This document shows, one piece after another, positions 1 through 6,972 of a stretch of 64,000 bases of DNA. Position 1 is the first letter of the stretch. Each line of letters begins with the position of its first letter. Source of the stretch: Pseudomonas mendocina. GTDB taxonomy: Bacteria > Pseudomonadota > Gammaproteobacteria > Pseudomonadales > Pseudomonadaceae. A program made the translations under genes and the position numbers. A model generated the notes under the pieces. It was given only the letters and a program-made list of their open reading frames with translations, searched no databases and had not been told where the DNA came from. Where the stretch lies: NCBI RefSeq assembly GCF_900636545.1, contig NZ_LR134290.1, forward strand, positions 1,550,001-1,614,000, given 5' to 3'.

Positions 1-685
1 GGTCGTGGGTGATCATGAATACGGTCAGGCGGGTTTCCTTCCATAGCTCCAGCAGCAGCGCGTGCATGTCCTTGCGGATGCCGGGGTCGAGAGCGCCGAA
101 GGGTTCGTCGAGCAGCAGCATGCGCGGTTGCATCACCAGCGCCTGGGCGATGGCCAGGCGTTGCTGCATGCCACCCGAGAGCGCGCTGGGGTATTTGTTC
201 AGCGCGTGGCCGAGGCCGACCTTGGTGAGAATTTCGGCAGCGCGTTCGCGGGCTTCGCGCTTGGCTGCGCCGAAGAGTCTGCCCAGCAGCTTCGAGTTCG
301 GCAGCTCAAGGCCCAGGGCGACGTTGTCCAGCACGCTCAGGTGCGGGAATACCGAGTAGCGCTGGAATACCACGCCACGGCTCGGGTCGGGTTCGTTGGG
401 CAGCGCCTGGCCGCCCAGCAACAACTCGCCACGGCTCGGGCGCTCCTGGCCGAGCAGCATGCGCAGGAAGGTGGATTTGCCGCAGCCGGAGGCGCCGACC
501 AGGGTGCAGAACTCACCCTCGTTGACCTTGATGTTGAGGCGTTCGAGCACGACCAGATCGCCGTATTCCTGCCACAGGTTGCGCGCTTCGATAAAGGCGG
601 GTTTCCCTGTGCTTGCAGGAGGCGTACTGGAGTCGCGCATGACGGGTTCACTCAGTGGGACGATATGTTGGCTGTACAGGGTCAT
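1..685 (-). CDS. ABC transporter ATP-binding protein, guanidine/urea-carboxylase-associated type (partial, 3' end outside window)
   Basis: The translated strand reads as a TauB/SsuB-like nucleotide-binding protein that would power the adjacent permease from the cytoplasmic face. Visible motifs are Walker A GASGCGKST (about residues 64-72), signature LSGGMQQR, Walker B MLLLDEPFGALDP and the switch histidine in ITHD, where the gene runs off the window edge. The ATG at 685 overlaps the permease stop as ATGA, so the two are translationally coupled; an internal Met at residue 16 is an alternative start. Substrate assignment rests on context only: a guanidine-I riboswitch lies upstream of the operon. 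It could equally serve a related small nitrogen or sulfonate substrate. Confidence 0.9.
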   Translation of the reverse strand, partial: MTLYSQHIVPLSEPVMRDSSTPPASTGKPAFIEARNLWQEYGDLVVLERLNIKVNEGEFCTLVGASGCGKSTFLRMLLGQERPSRGELLLGGQALPNEPDPSRGVVFQRYSVFPHLSVLDNVALGLELPNSKLLGRLFGAAKREARERAAEILTKVGLGHALNKYPSALSGGMQQRLAIAQALVMQPRMLLLDEPFGALDPGIRKDMHALLLELWKETRLTVFMITHD

Positions 686-1497
686 GCCTTGCCTCCTTCA
701 TGCCAGGGGAAGCACAGGCGCAGCACCTGGCGCAGGCCCAGATCCATCAGCCAGGCCAGCAGGGTGATCCACACGACGTAGGGCAGGATCACGTCCATGG
801 CCATGTAGCGACGGACCAGGAAGATGCGGTAACCGAGGCCGTCGGTCGAGGCGATGGCCTCGGCGGCAATCAGAAACAGCCAGGCCGAACCGAGCATCAG
901 GCGCAGCGAGATCAGCAGGCGTGGCATCAATTGCGGCAGTACCAGGCGCAGGATCAGCGTCCAGGAGTTGGCACCGAGCGTCTGCGCCTTGATCAGCAGT
1001 TCGCCGGGAATCTCGCGGGCACGCTGTTCGATATCGCGGGCGATGCAGGGGGTGATGCCGATGACGATCAGCATTACCTTGGACAGCTCACCCAGACCGA
1101 AGACGATGAACAGGATCGGCAGGATGGCCAGCGGCGGAATCATCGACAGCACCGTGAGCAGCGGCGATAGCGGTGCGCCGAACAGCGGCACGCTGCCGGC
1201 GGCGATGCCCAGCACCAGGCCCAGCAGTGCGGCGATGCCCAGGCCCATACCCAGGCGTTGCAGGCTGGAGGCGGTGTCCTGCCAGAACAGGTACTGGCCG
1301 CTGCGTTTGTCCTCGGTGAAGGCCAGGCGGTCGATGGCATCGACCATCTGGCTGGCGCTGGGCAGCAGCTTGTCGTTGGGGTTTTCGGCCAGGCGGGTGG
1401 TCGAAGCGCTGAAGTAGACGAACAGCAGTAAGGCGAAGGGCAGCAGGATCAGCAGCAAACGGCCGCTGCGATCCGGGTGGCGGTTGATCAGGCGCAT
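682..1497 (-). CDS. ABC transporter permease, TauC/SsuC-like, guanidine-riboswitch controlled
   Basis: This 271-residue inner-membrane protein belongs to the binding-protein-dependent permease family. It has an N-terminal membrane segment (about residues 13-30), a periplasmic stretch, then five or so further hydrophobic segments. The cytoplasmic EAA-type coupling loop is near residues 170-200 (AQTLGANSWTLILRLVLPQL). RBS-like GAGGA lies 6 bases before the ATG. It precedes its ATPase with a 4-base overlap. In other pseudomonads this permease type usually follows a periplasmic binding-protein gene in urea carboxylase/guanidine operons (established knowledge). Here no binding-protein gene lies between the riboswitch and the permease. 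Specificity for guanidine is inferred from the riboswitch. Confidence 0.85.
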   Translation of the reverse strand: MRLINRHPDRSGRLLLILLPFALLLFVYFSASTTRLAENPNDKLLPSASQMVDAIDRLAFTEDKRSGQYLFWQDTASSLQRLGMGLGIAALLGLVLGIAAGSVPLFGAPLSPLLTVLSMIPPLAILPILFIVFGLGELSKVMLIVIGITPCIARDIEQRAREIPGELLIKAQTLGANSWTLILRLVLPQLMPRLLISLRLMLGSAWLFLIAAEAIASTDGLGYRIFLVRRYMAMDVILPYVVWITLLAWLMDLGLRQVLRLCFPWHEGGKA

Positions 1498-1537
1498 GGA
1501 AAGTCCTCGTCGGGCCTGGAGCGAAATGCGTGCGCAG

Positions 1538-1618
1538 CTAGCAAGCGCAAAAGCACGCTGGTTTCGGGCCTTTGGGGGTGACGGCTAGCTGCCGCTGATG
1601 CGAGTGGGGGATACCCAT
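1538..1618 (-). CDS. Possible 26-residue leader peptide with cysteine-rich C-terminus
   Basis: A short frame lies between the riboswitch and the permease. A strong Shine-Dalgarno GGAGG sits 6 bases before its ATG, and it encodes 26 residues ending in CFCAC before a TAG stop. The strong ribosome site suggests it may be translated. No similarity is recognised. It may be a leader that couples ribosome passage to permease expression, or the remnant start of a lost binding-protein gene, or simply chance. Only conservation across related genomes or ribosome profiling would decide. Confidence 0.35.
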   Translation of the reverse strand: MGIPHSHQRQLAVTPKGPKPACFCAC

Positions 1619-1675
1619 GATGAACCTCCAGTTTGACAGGGGCGGACAGGAGTTCGCGGCGGTTCCCCACGGATG

Positions 1676-1785
1676 GGGCGCGTTCTCCCGGGCTTTTGTC
1701 CCGCCGTGTAACCTCGCTGGAGGTCGCCAGCTCTCGGACCAGTCGCTCGCCTGTGGCGAGCCGGAACCCTAGCCGGCTATTGGCA
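1676..1785 (-). promoter_or_regulatory. Guanidine-I (ykkC) riboswitch
   Basis: Read on the minus strand, the segment contains the hallmark ykkC-I core in order. These are CTAGGGTTCCG (1772-1762), then CTGGTCCGAGAG, then ACACGGCGGGACAAAAGCCC (1709-1690) followed by GGGAGA. Spacing and order match the guanidine-sensing aptamer family. It lies about 60 bases upstream of the 26-residue frame and 180 bases upstream of the permease. A GC-rich hairpin (CCCCA-TCCG-TGGGG) follows the aptamer and could belong to the expression platform; no U-rich terminator is seen, so control may be translational. Confidence 0.92.
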
Positions 1786-1839
1786 AATTGTGGTGCCGCG
1801 ATCCCGGCGAACCGGGTTGTTCCTGCACGAGTGGTTCTT

Positions 1840-1855
1840 AGCGAACATCGTGCCA
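1840..1855 (-). promoter_or_regulatory. Sigma-54 (-24/-12) promoter for the guanidine riboswitch transcript
   Basis: On the minus strand TGGCACGATGTTCGCT matches the RpoN consensus TGGCACGNNNNTTGCW with one mismatch and exact GG-GC spacing. Transcription would start near 1829, about 45 bases before the riboswitch aptamer. This suggests nitrogen-status control stacked on guanidine sensing. Confidence 0.6.
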
Positions 1856-1908
1856 TGCACCGCGAACCGCGCCAGGTGGCGCTCGTCTGCAGAACGTCGA
1901 GGATACGC

Positions 1909-1925
1909 TGCGCCGTGCTGGTGCG
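1909..1925. promoter_or_regulatory. NtrC-like enhancer palindrome
   Basis: TGCGCCGTGCTGGTGCG fits the NtrC pattern TGCACC-N4-TGGTGCA with two mismatches, one at each symmetric A position. It lies about 55 bases upstream of the -24 element at 1840-1855, a usual enhancer distance. The remaining sequence from 1926 to 2145 shows no convincing gene; it must contain the promoter of the rightward lipoprotein genes. Confidence 0.45.
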
Positions 1926-2145
1926 TTGCGATCATGTCGTGCTGCTTGCTGGGGCGTGAGATGGCTCAGAGCTTTCTGTCCGCGGCCAGCGAATCTTGGG
2001 CCAATGCTGTTCGTCGCCTCATGATGCAGCTCACTTGCCTGCACGGAACGGGCGTATGTGCGGCATGTCTTACAAACAGCTGAAGGTGCTGCGCCTCGGG
2101 CCGTCACCGTCCAGCGGATATTGGAAATTCGAGGAGTATTCCAGC

Positions 2146-2325
2146 ATGCGTGGTTTGATTGTGATGACATTGGCATTTTGGCTGGGGGGCTGCAGCTTCA
2201 GTGCACCGGGCGTGCATGCTCGCGTCGGCGATCCTGACGTGATTCGTGTTGACCTGGGCGGACACGGCCATTCCAACGGTGGTTCCTTTTGCCCGCCGGG
2301 GCACCGCATGAAGGGCAGTTGCTGA
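2146..2325 (+). CDS. Small lipoprotein with C-terminal CPPGxxxKGxC motif
   Basis: This frame encodes 59 residues with a lipoprotein signal ending in LGGC (Cys16) and a mature part of only 44 residues. It ends in a two-cysteine tail with the pattern CPPGHRMKGSC. A GAGGAG ribosome site lies 9 bases upstream of the ATG, which is why the longer upstream frame was not used. It overlaps the next gene as TGATG, so the two are coupled. The neighbour ends in the same motif, so they are probably tandem paralogues. Function is unknown; location is inferred to be periplasmic, anchored to a membrane. Confidence 0.7.
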   Translation: MRGLIVMTLAFWLGGCSFSAPGVHARVGDPDVIRVDLGGHGHSNGGSFCPPGHRMKGSC

Positions 2326-2477
2326 TGAAAGCCCTGTTTGCGCTTTTGCTGGCGACGACCTTGGTGTTTGGTCTGTCCGGTTGCAGCCTCAGGCTGCCGG
2401 GTATTGGTATCGATATTGGTGATACCGGTGGTCCACCCCATTGTCCGCCTGGGCAGGCCAAGAAAGGCCGTTGCTGA
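2325..2477 (+). CDS. Small lipoprotein with C-terminal CPPGxxxKGxC motif, paralogue
   Basis: This frame encodes 50 residues with a lipobox LSGC (Cys20), a short glycine-rich stretch and the tail CPPGQAKKGRC. The tail repeats the motif of the preceding gene with the same spacing, 7 residues between PP and the last cysteine. The start codon overlaps the upstream stop. A conserved pair of tail cysteines could form a disulfide loop in the periplasm (inference). No function is assigned. Confidence 0.7.
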   Translation: MKALFALLLATTLVFGLSGCSLRLPGIGIDIGDTGGPPHCPPGQAKKGRC

Positions 2478-2552
2478 TTCGGCTCCGGGCTCGTTGCCCG
2501 GTTTCTTTTCCGAGGAGCTGACTGCTCCTCCTGCTTCCCCTGCGGAGGCTCC

Positions 2553-2990
2553 ATGACCAACCGACTTTTCTTCGCCGCCCTGCTGTTCATCTCCCTCAGT
2601 GGTTGTGCGGTCTATGACTACGACCGTGGCTATCACAGCGGCCACGCCTACCGTTACCACGATGGCTACCGGCGTGATTACTACGCGCCGCCTGTCTATG
2701 TGACGCCACGCTACTATTACGAGGATCGCCGTCAGCATTACTACCCGGCGCCTCCACGCTATGTGCCGACACCGCCGCCACGTCATCACTACGGCCACGA
2801 CCAGCGTTACCGTGACGGTTACAAACGCTACGACCAGCCGCGGCATGACTATCACCGTGACCAGCGTCGTCAGGAACATCGTGGTGGGCAAATACCGCGT
2901 GGCTGGGACGCTGGCCGCAATACGCAGCAGCGCTTCTCCAATGGGCGCAGCCACAATGAACAACGTCGTAGCGGCGAGCGCCGCTGGTAA
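2553..2990 (+). CDS. Tyr/His/Arg-rich lipoprotein, unknown function
   Basis: This frame encodes 145 residues starting with a lipoprotein signal whose lipobox is LSGC (Cys18). The mature part is of very low complexity and dominated by Tyr, His, Arg, Asp and Pro (for example YYYEDRR and PPPRHHYGH). This gives a strongly basic, probably disordered chain. There is no recognised domain. A ribosome-site-like GGAGG lies just before the ATG. It follows the two small lipoproteins on the same strand with a 75-base gap and may be cotranscribed with them. Metal binding by the histidines is possible but is only inference. Confidence 0.75.
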   Translation: MTNRLFFAALLFISLSGCAVYDYDRGYHSGHAYRYHDGYRRDYYAPPVYVTPRYYYEDRRQHYYPAPPRYVPTPPPRHHYGHDQRYRDGYKRYDQPRHDYHRDQRRQEHRGGQIPRGWDAGRNTQQRFSNGRSHNEQRRSGERRW

Positions 2991-2999
2991 GCCCCCTTC

Positions 3000-3920
3000 T
3001 TAATCCGCCGCGTGCCCTGTACGCGGCGTTTCCTCATCTACCCGACTAATCGCTTCGACCATGGCCTGAGCCGCCGGCGACAGGCTGTGGCCGGCACGGC
3101 TGACCAGGCCATAGGCTGAATGCTGGTGCAGGCCCTGGGGCAACAGTGGCAGCAGGGCGAGTTGGCCGCTGTCGACTTCGTCGGCGATCACGTCCCAAGG
3201 CGCCATGCTCAGTACATCACTGTCGGCCACCAGGCGCTTGAGCACCAGGAAGTTGTCGCACTGCACGCTCAACGGCTGCGCTCGCCCACTGGCCAGGCCC
3301 AGGCTGCGTTCGACCACCTGTGGCAGCTGTGTGCCGGCGAGCGGGAAGTCGAGCAGGTCGCGTAGCTGCAGATCGCCACGCTGCAGCAGGGGGTGAGACG
3401 GGCGGCAGAACAGCACACCCTCATGCACGCGCAGCGGTTCGATGCGCAATTGAGCGTCGTCCTGCAATTCGCGGATATCGGCGACGAACAGCTCGATGGT
3501 CGAGTCCAGCAGGCTGTCGCGCAGTTCCAGCCAGTTGGCGATGTCCAGTTTCACCTGCACCCGCGGGTAGCGTTGCAGCAACTGCCCCAGCGCCTGCGGA
3601 ATCAGCCGCGCGGCCGGATAGGGGCCGGCGCCGAGACGCAATTCGCCAGCCTCCAGATTGCCCAGCTGATTGACCGCGTTGCTCAGCGCCAGGCTGCCGG
3701 CCAGCAGGCGACGCGCATGTTCCAGTACCAGTCGGCCATGGGCGGTGAGGCTGACGCCACGGCTGTGGCGATCCACCAGGGTGCAGCCGAGTTGGCTCTC
3801 CAGCGCCTGGATGCTGCGGCTCAGTGCTGGCTGGCTGAGGTGTACGGCCGCGGCGGCGCGGGCGAAATGTGCGTGCTCGGCGAGGGCGACGAAGTGGCGG
3901 AGCTGACGGAGATCGTTCAT
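3000..3920 (-). CDS. LysR-family transcriptional regulator (SdsB1-like position)
   Basis: This is a 306-residue regulator. Its N-terminal winged helix-turn-helix reads HFARAAAAVHLSQPALSRSIQALESQLG (given in parts: HFARAAAAVHLSQPALSR, then SIQALESQLG), typical of LysR proteins. A periplasmic-binding-like effector domain follows. It is transcribed divergently from the alkylsulfatase with a 96-base gap, the usual arrangement for a LysR activator and its target. P. aeruginosa SdsB1-SdsA1 has the same pairing (established knowledge). Control of the alkylsulfatase by an alkyl sulfate or long-chain alcohol effector is inferred from this arrangement only. Confidence 0.9.
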   Translation of the reverse strand: MNDLRQLRHFVALAEHAHFARAAAAVHLSQPALSRSIQALESQLGCTLVDRHSRGVSLTAHGRLVLEHARRLLAGSLALSNAVNQLGNLEAGELRLGAGPYPAARLIPQALGQLLQRYPRVQVKLDIANWLELRDSLLDSTIELFVADIRELQDDAQLRIEPLRVHEGVLFCRPSHPLLQRGDLQLRDLLDFPLAGTQLPQVVERSLGLASGRAQPLSVQCDNFLVLKRLVADSDVLSMAPWDVIADEVDSGQLALLPLLPQGLHQHSAYGLVSRAGHSLSPAAQAMVEAISRVDEETPRTGHAAD

Positions 3921-3943
3921 GCGCTTCCTGCATTAACTGACTT

Positions 3944-3961
3944 ATTCGAATGCATTGGAAT
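3944..3961. promoter_or_regulatory. Near-palindrome in the LysR/alkylsulfatase divergent promoter
   Basis: ATTCGAATGCATTGGAAT is an 18-base palindrome broken only at one symmetric base pair. It is centred about 33 bases from the LysR start codon and 65 bases from the sulfatase start. It is a good candidate operator for the LysR protein. Confidence 0.45.
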
Positions 3962-4016
3962 TATCAGGCTGCCTTTGCCAACCTGCCAGCACTCCAACAA
4001 CAAGACAGTCAATGCC

Positions 4017-5804
4017 ATGAGTTCCTTCTCACGCTTCAGCGGCCTGCTGCTGGCCGCCACCCTGCCATTGAGCGCCGTTGCCGAACTGCCGGCCGAGCGT
4101 ATCGAACCCAGCATCAACGCCGAACTGGCGGCTCACACCAAGGTTTTTGCCCAGCAGGTCTATCGCGTCGCCAACAACGTCTATTCGGCGGTCGGCTGGC
4201 AACTGGGCAACGTGGTGATGATCGAGGCGCCGCAGGGGCTGATCATCGTCGACACCGGCGAGTCGGTGAGCGAGTCGCGCAAGATCATGGCCGAGTTCCG
4301 CAAGCTCAGCGACAAGCCGGTCAAGGCCGTGGTCTACACCCACTTCCACCCGGATCACATCAACGGTGTGCAGGCCTTCGTTAGTCGCGAGCAGGTGGAA
4401 CGCGGCGACGTGCAGATCTACGCCCACGAGACCCTGTTGCAGAACGTGGTGGCGCAGGGGGCGCTGGTCGGGCCGATTCTTGGCGTGCGCTCGGCGTACA
4501 GTTTTGGCTCGTTCCTGCCGGCCAGTGACCAGGAGGGCATGAACGGTGGCATCGGTCCGTTGGCCAAGCCCGAGCCGTCGTCCTTCATCGCGCCGACCGT
4601 AACCTTCGGCGAGCGCCTGGACACCAACATCGCCGGCCTCGATGTGCAGTTTTTACATGTGCCCAGCGAGGCACCGGACGAGATCACCCTGTACCTGCCG
4701 GCCAACCGCGTGCTGATCAGCGCCGAGGTCGACCAGGGCCCGACGCTGCCGAACATCCACACACTGCGCGGCACCAAGTTCCGCGACCCGGTGCAGTGGG
4801 TCGAGAGCCTGGACAAGCTGCGTGCCTACCAGGCCGAGTACATGGTGCCGCTGCATGGGCGCCCGGTCAGCGGCCAGGACAAGGTCGAGGAAGTGCTGCG
4901 CATGACCCGCGACGGCATCGCCTACATTCACGACCAGACCGTGCGCTGGATGAACAAGGGCCTGACGCCGGACGAGTTGGTGGAGAAGGTCAAACTGCCG
5001 CCGCACCTGGCCGGCTATACGCCTTATCTGCGCGAGTACTACGGCACGGTGAAACACAGCGTGCGACAGATCTACAACGGTTACCTGGGCTGGTTTCAGG
5101 GCGATCCGGTGGCCCTCGACCCGACCCCGCCCAAGCAGCAGGCCGAGCGCCTGATCGCCCTGGCTGGTGGCCGCGAGAAACTGTTGCTGGAAGCCGGCAA
5201 TGCCTACCTCAAGGGCGACTACCAGTGGGCGGCGGAGCTGGCCGGCTATGCGATCCGCGTCGACCACGAAGACATGCTGGCGCGTGAGATCAAGGCACGC
5301 AGCTTCCGCAAGCTGGGCTACGCCAGCATGAACATCAACTGGCGCAACTGGTACCTGATGAGCGCCATGGAGCTGGAGGGCAAGCTTGACGGCGATGTCA
5401 TCCGCCAACGCTCGGTGGAAATGCGCAAGGTCTTCCTCTCGCCGGACATGGTGCGCAGCTTCACCCCGCAAAGTTTCCTGCAGAACTGGGTGACCCGTAT
5501 CGACCCGGAGAAGGCTGGCGATGTCGAGCTGACCCTGGGCTTCAGCTTCCCCGACGTGGACGAGCAATGGGCACTGGAGGTCCGCCGTGGTGTCGCGCAG
5601 TTGCACAAGGGCATTCCCGAAGGCACGGCTCTACGCCTGAGCATGGACAAGCGCTTCATGGAAACTCTGTTGACCGGCGAAGGTGGCTTGGTCAAAGGCG
5701 CACTGCTCGGCGATGTGAAGGTCGACGGTAACCTGCTGGAAATTCGTCGCTTCCTCAGCTGCTTTGACTTCAGCGACGAGGCTTTCGGGCTAACCCTGCG
5801 CTAG
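4017..5804 (+). CDS. Alkyl/aryl-sulfatase of the metallo-beta-lactamase superfamily
   Basis: This is a 595-residue secreted or periplasmic hydrolase predicted to cleave alkyl sulfate esters such as SDS to alcohol plus sulfate. The start chosen gives a Sec signal peptide (hydrophobic residues 9-23, cut near AVA). The zinc site THFHPDH (about residue 109) fits the THxHxDH motif. A dimerization region follows (HGRPVSG, then the stretch around NGYLGWFQGDP), and the C-terminal SCP2-like domain begins near residue 480. SdsA1 of P. aeruginosa is about 658 residues (from memory), so this member is shorter. Transcribed away from a LysR gene, likely its activator. Substrate range is not determinable from sequence. 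Confidence 0.88.
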   Translation: MSSFSRFSGLLLAATLPLSAVAELPAERIEPSINAELAAHTKVFAQQVYRVANNVYSAVGWQLGNVVMIEAPQGLIIVDTGESVSESRKIMAEFRKLSDKPVKAVVYTHFHPDHINGVQAFVSREQVERGDVQIYAHETLLQNVVAQGALVGPILGVRSAYSFGSFLPASDQEGMNGGIGPLAKPEPSSFIAPTVTFGERLDTNIAGLDVQFLHVPSEAPDEITLYLPANRVLISAEVDQGPTLPNIHTLRGTKFRDPVQWVESLDKLRAYQAEYMVPLHGRPVSGQDKVEEVLRMTRDGIAYIHDQTVRWMNKGLTPDELVEKVKLPPHLAGYTPYLREYYGTVKHSVRQIYNGYLGWFQGDPVALDPTPPKQQAERLIALAGGREKLLLEAGNAYLKGDYQWAAELAGYAIRVDHEDMLAREIKARSFRKLGYASMNINWRNWYLMSAMELEGKLDGDVIRQRSVEMRKVFLSPDMVRSFTPQSFLQNWVTRIDPEKAGDVELTLGFSFPDVDEQWALEVRRGVAQLHKGIPEGTALRLSMDKRFMETLLTGEGGLVKGALLGDVKVDGNLLEIRRFLSCFDFSDEAFGLTLR

Positions 5805-5885
5805 GGGTAAGCGCTAGTCGAAAGAAGGGCGCCCTCCTGCTGAATGGCCCGGCACACTTCAGGTTCATTCAATCGGAGGTTGACG

Positions 5886-6131
5886 ATGAACCTGCTGTCT
5901 TTCGCCAAGGGCGTCCTGGCTATGTTCTGGTTGGTGGCGCTGCTCAATCTGCTCTACCCCTTCGCCACGCCCCTCGGCGGCTGGGTCAACTGGGCTGCGT
6001 TGCTTGTTCTGCTGGCGCATGTCGGCGAGCTACTGCTGTTTCGTTCGCGCTTGCAGGGTTTGCCGAGGCAAGGGTGGCAGCGTCTGCAGGTGCTGCTGTT
6101 CGGCCTGTTGCATTTGCAGGGACTACGTTGA
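5886..6131 (+). CDS. DUF1145-family small membrane protein
   Basis: This frame encodes 81 residues with two or three hydrophobic segments (about residues 9-25, 33-50 and 66-78) and few charged residues, consistent with a small inner-membrane protein of the DUF1145 family. A GGAGGT ribosome site lies a few bases before the ATG at 5886, and this decides the start over an upstream in-frame Met. It is followed at once by an intrinsic terminator, so it is the end of its transcript. Function unknown. Confidence 0.75.
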   Translation: MNLLSFAKGVLAMFWLVALLNLLYPFATPLGGWVNWAALLVLLAHVGELLLFRSRLQGLPRQGWQRLQVLLFGLLHLQGLR

Positions 6132-6154
6132 ACATCACTGCCATTTAAGAGTTT

Positions 6155-6193
6155 GGCACTTCACCGATAACGGCGAAGTGCCATTGTCTTTTT
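6155..6193 (+). terminator. Rho-independent terminator after DUF1145 gene
   Basis: Inverted repeat GGCACTTCACCG / CGGCGAAGTGCC (one mismatch, 4-base loop) at 6155-6182 followed by a T-rich tract ending in TTTTT. Confidence 0.8.
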
Positions 6194-6256
6194 GGCGCTC
6201 AGCCCGCACCATTCCCGCCTTGTTCCAGGGGTAGTCAGCCCCGATACGGATTGCCG

Positions 6257-6964
6257 ATGTTTCGAGGTTGCGCGGGCGCAGGTCGATTTGGGCGGGGCCG
6301 GCGCAAGTCGCTCCTGGCTGCGCCGTTGCTGTTGATCATGCTCGCTGGCGTGTTGCACGCGGATTGGGATTTCAACCTGATCAGTCAGCGTGCCGAGAAG
6401 CTTTACGGGCCTCTCGGCAATGGCAAGGCGCGCATCGATGAATGGCAGGCCTTGCTCGAGCGTTTGCCGGCGCTCGATGAACCCGCTCAGCTGGAGGCGG
6501 TAAACCGTTTCTTCAACGCCAGTCTGCGCTTTCGTGACGATATCGAAATCTGGCGGCAGAACGATTACTGGGCGACCCCGGTCGAGGCCCTGCGCAAGGG
6601 CGCGGGCGACTGCGAGGATTTCGCCATCGCCAAGTATTTCACCCTGCGTGAAGCTGGTGTCGCCAGTGAAAAGCTGCGCATTACCTACGTCAAGGCGCTG
6701 CGTCTTAAGCAGGCGCACATGGTGCTGACCTATTACGCCACACCCGATGCCATGCCACTGGTGCTGGACAACCTGATCAATGTCATTCGCCCTGCCAACG
6801 AGCGCTCGGATCTATTGCCGGTATATGCCTTCAACGCCGAGGGTTTGTGGCTGGCGGGCAAGGGTGGCGGCAAGCAGGTGGGAGATGCCAAGCGCCTGTC
6901 GCGCTGGCAGGAGTTGTTGAAGAAGATGGTCGCCGAGGGTTTCCCGGTGGAACCGGGTCGATAG
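6257..6964 (+). CDS. lapG: LapG periplasmic cysteine protease (adhesin-releasing)
   Basis: This 235-residue bacterial transglutaminase-like cysteine protease has an N-terminal export signal (residues 18-35). The catalytic triad is visible as Cys119 in GDCEDF, His154 in KQAHMVL and Asp171 in LVLDN. LapG cleaves the N-terminal TAAG site of LapA in the periplasm and frees the adhesin from the cell (known in P. fluorescens). The gene sits 8 bases upstream of lapD in one operon, and the target adhesin lies just downstream on the other strand. An in-frame TTG two codons upstream of the chosen ATG is possible but less likely. Calcium dependence is known for the family, not shown here. Confidence 0.93.
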   Translation: MFRGCAGAGRFGRGRRKSLLAAPLLLIMLAGVLHADWDFNLISQRAEKLYGPLGNGKARIDEWQALLERLPALDEPAQLEAVNRFFNASLRFRDDIEIWRQNDYWATPVEALRKGAGDCEDFAIAKYFTLREAGVASEKLRITYVKALRLKQAHMVLTYYATPDAMPLVLDNLINVIRPANERSDLLPVYAFNAEGLWLAGKGGGKQVGDAKRLSRWQELLKKMVAEGFPVEPGR

Positions 6965-6972
6965 GAGTCGAG

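Noticed and set aside
1488..2176. Frames of 97-122 codons across the riboswitch region
   Set aside because: They run through the conserved aptamer and palindromes and have no ribosome site or family resemblance; conservation there is explained by RNA.
3120..4016. Long plus-strand frame running in from the LysR gene into the sulfatase
   Set aside because: The upstream part is antisense to the LysR gene; signal peptide and context place the sulfatase start at 4017.
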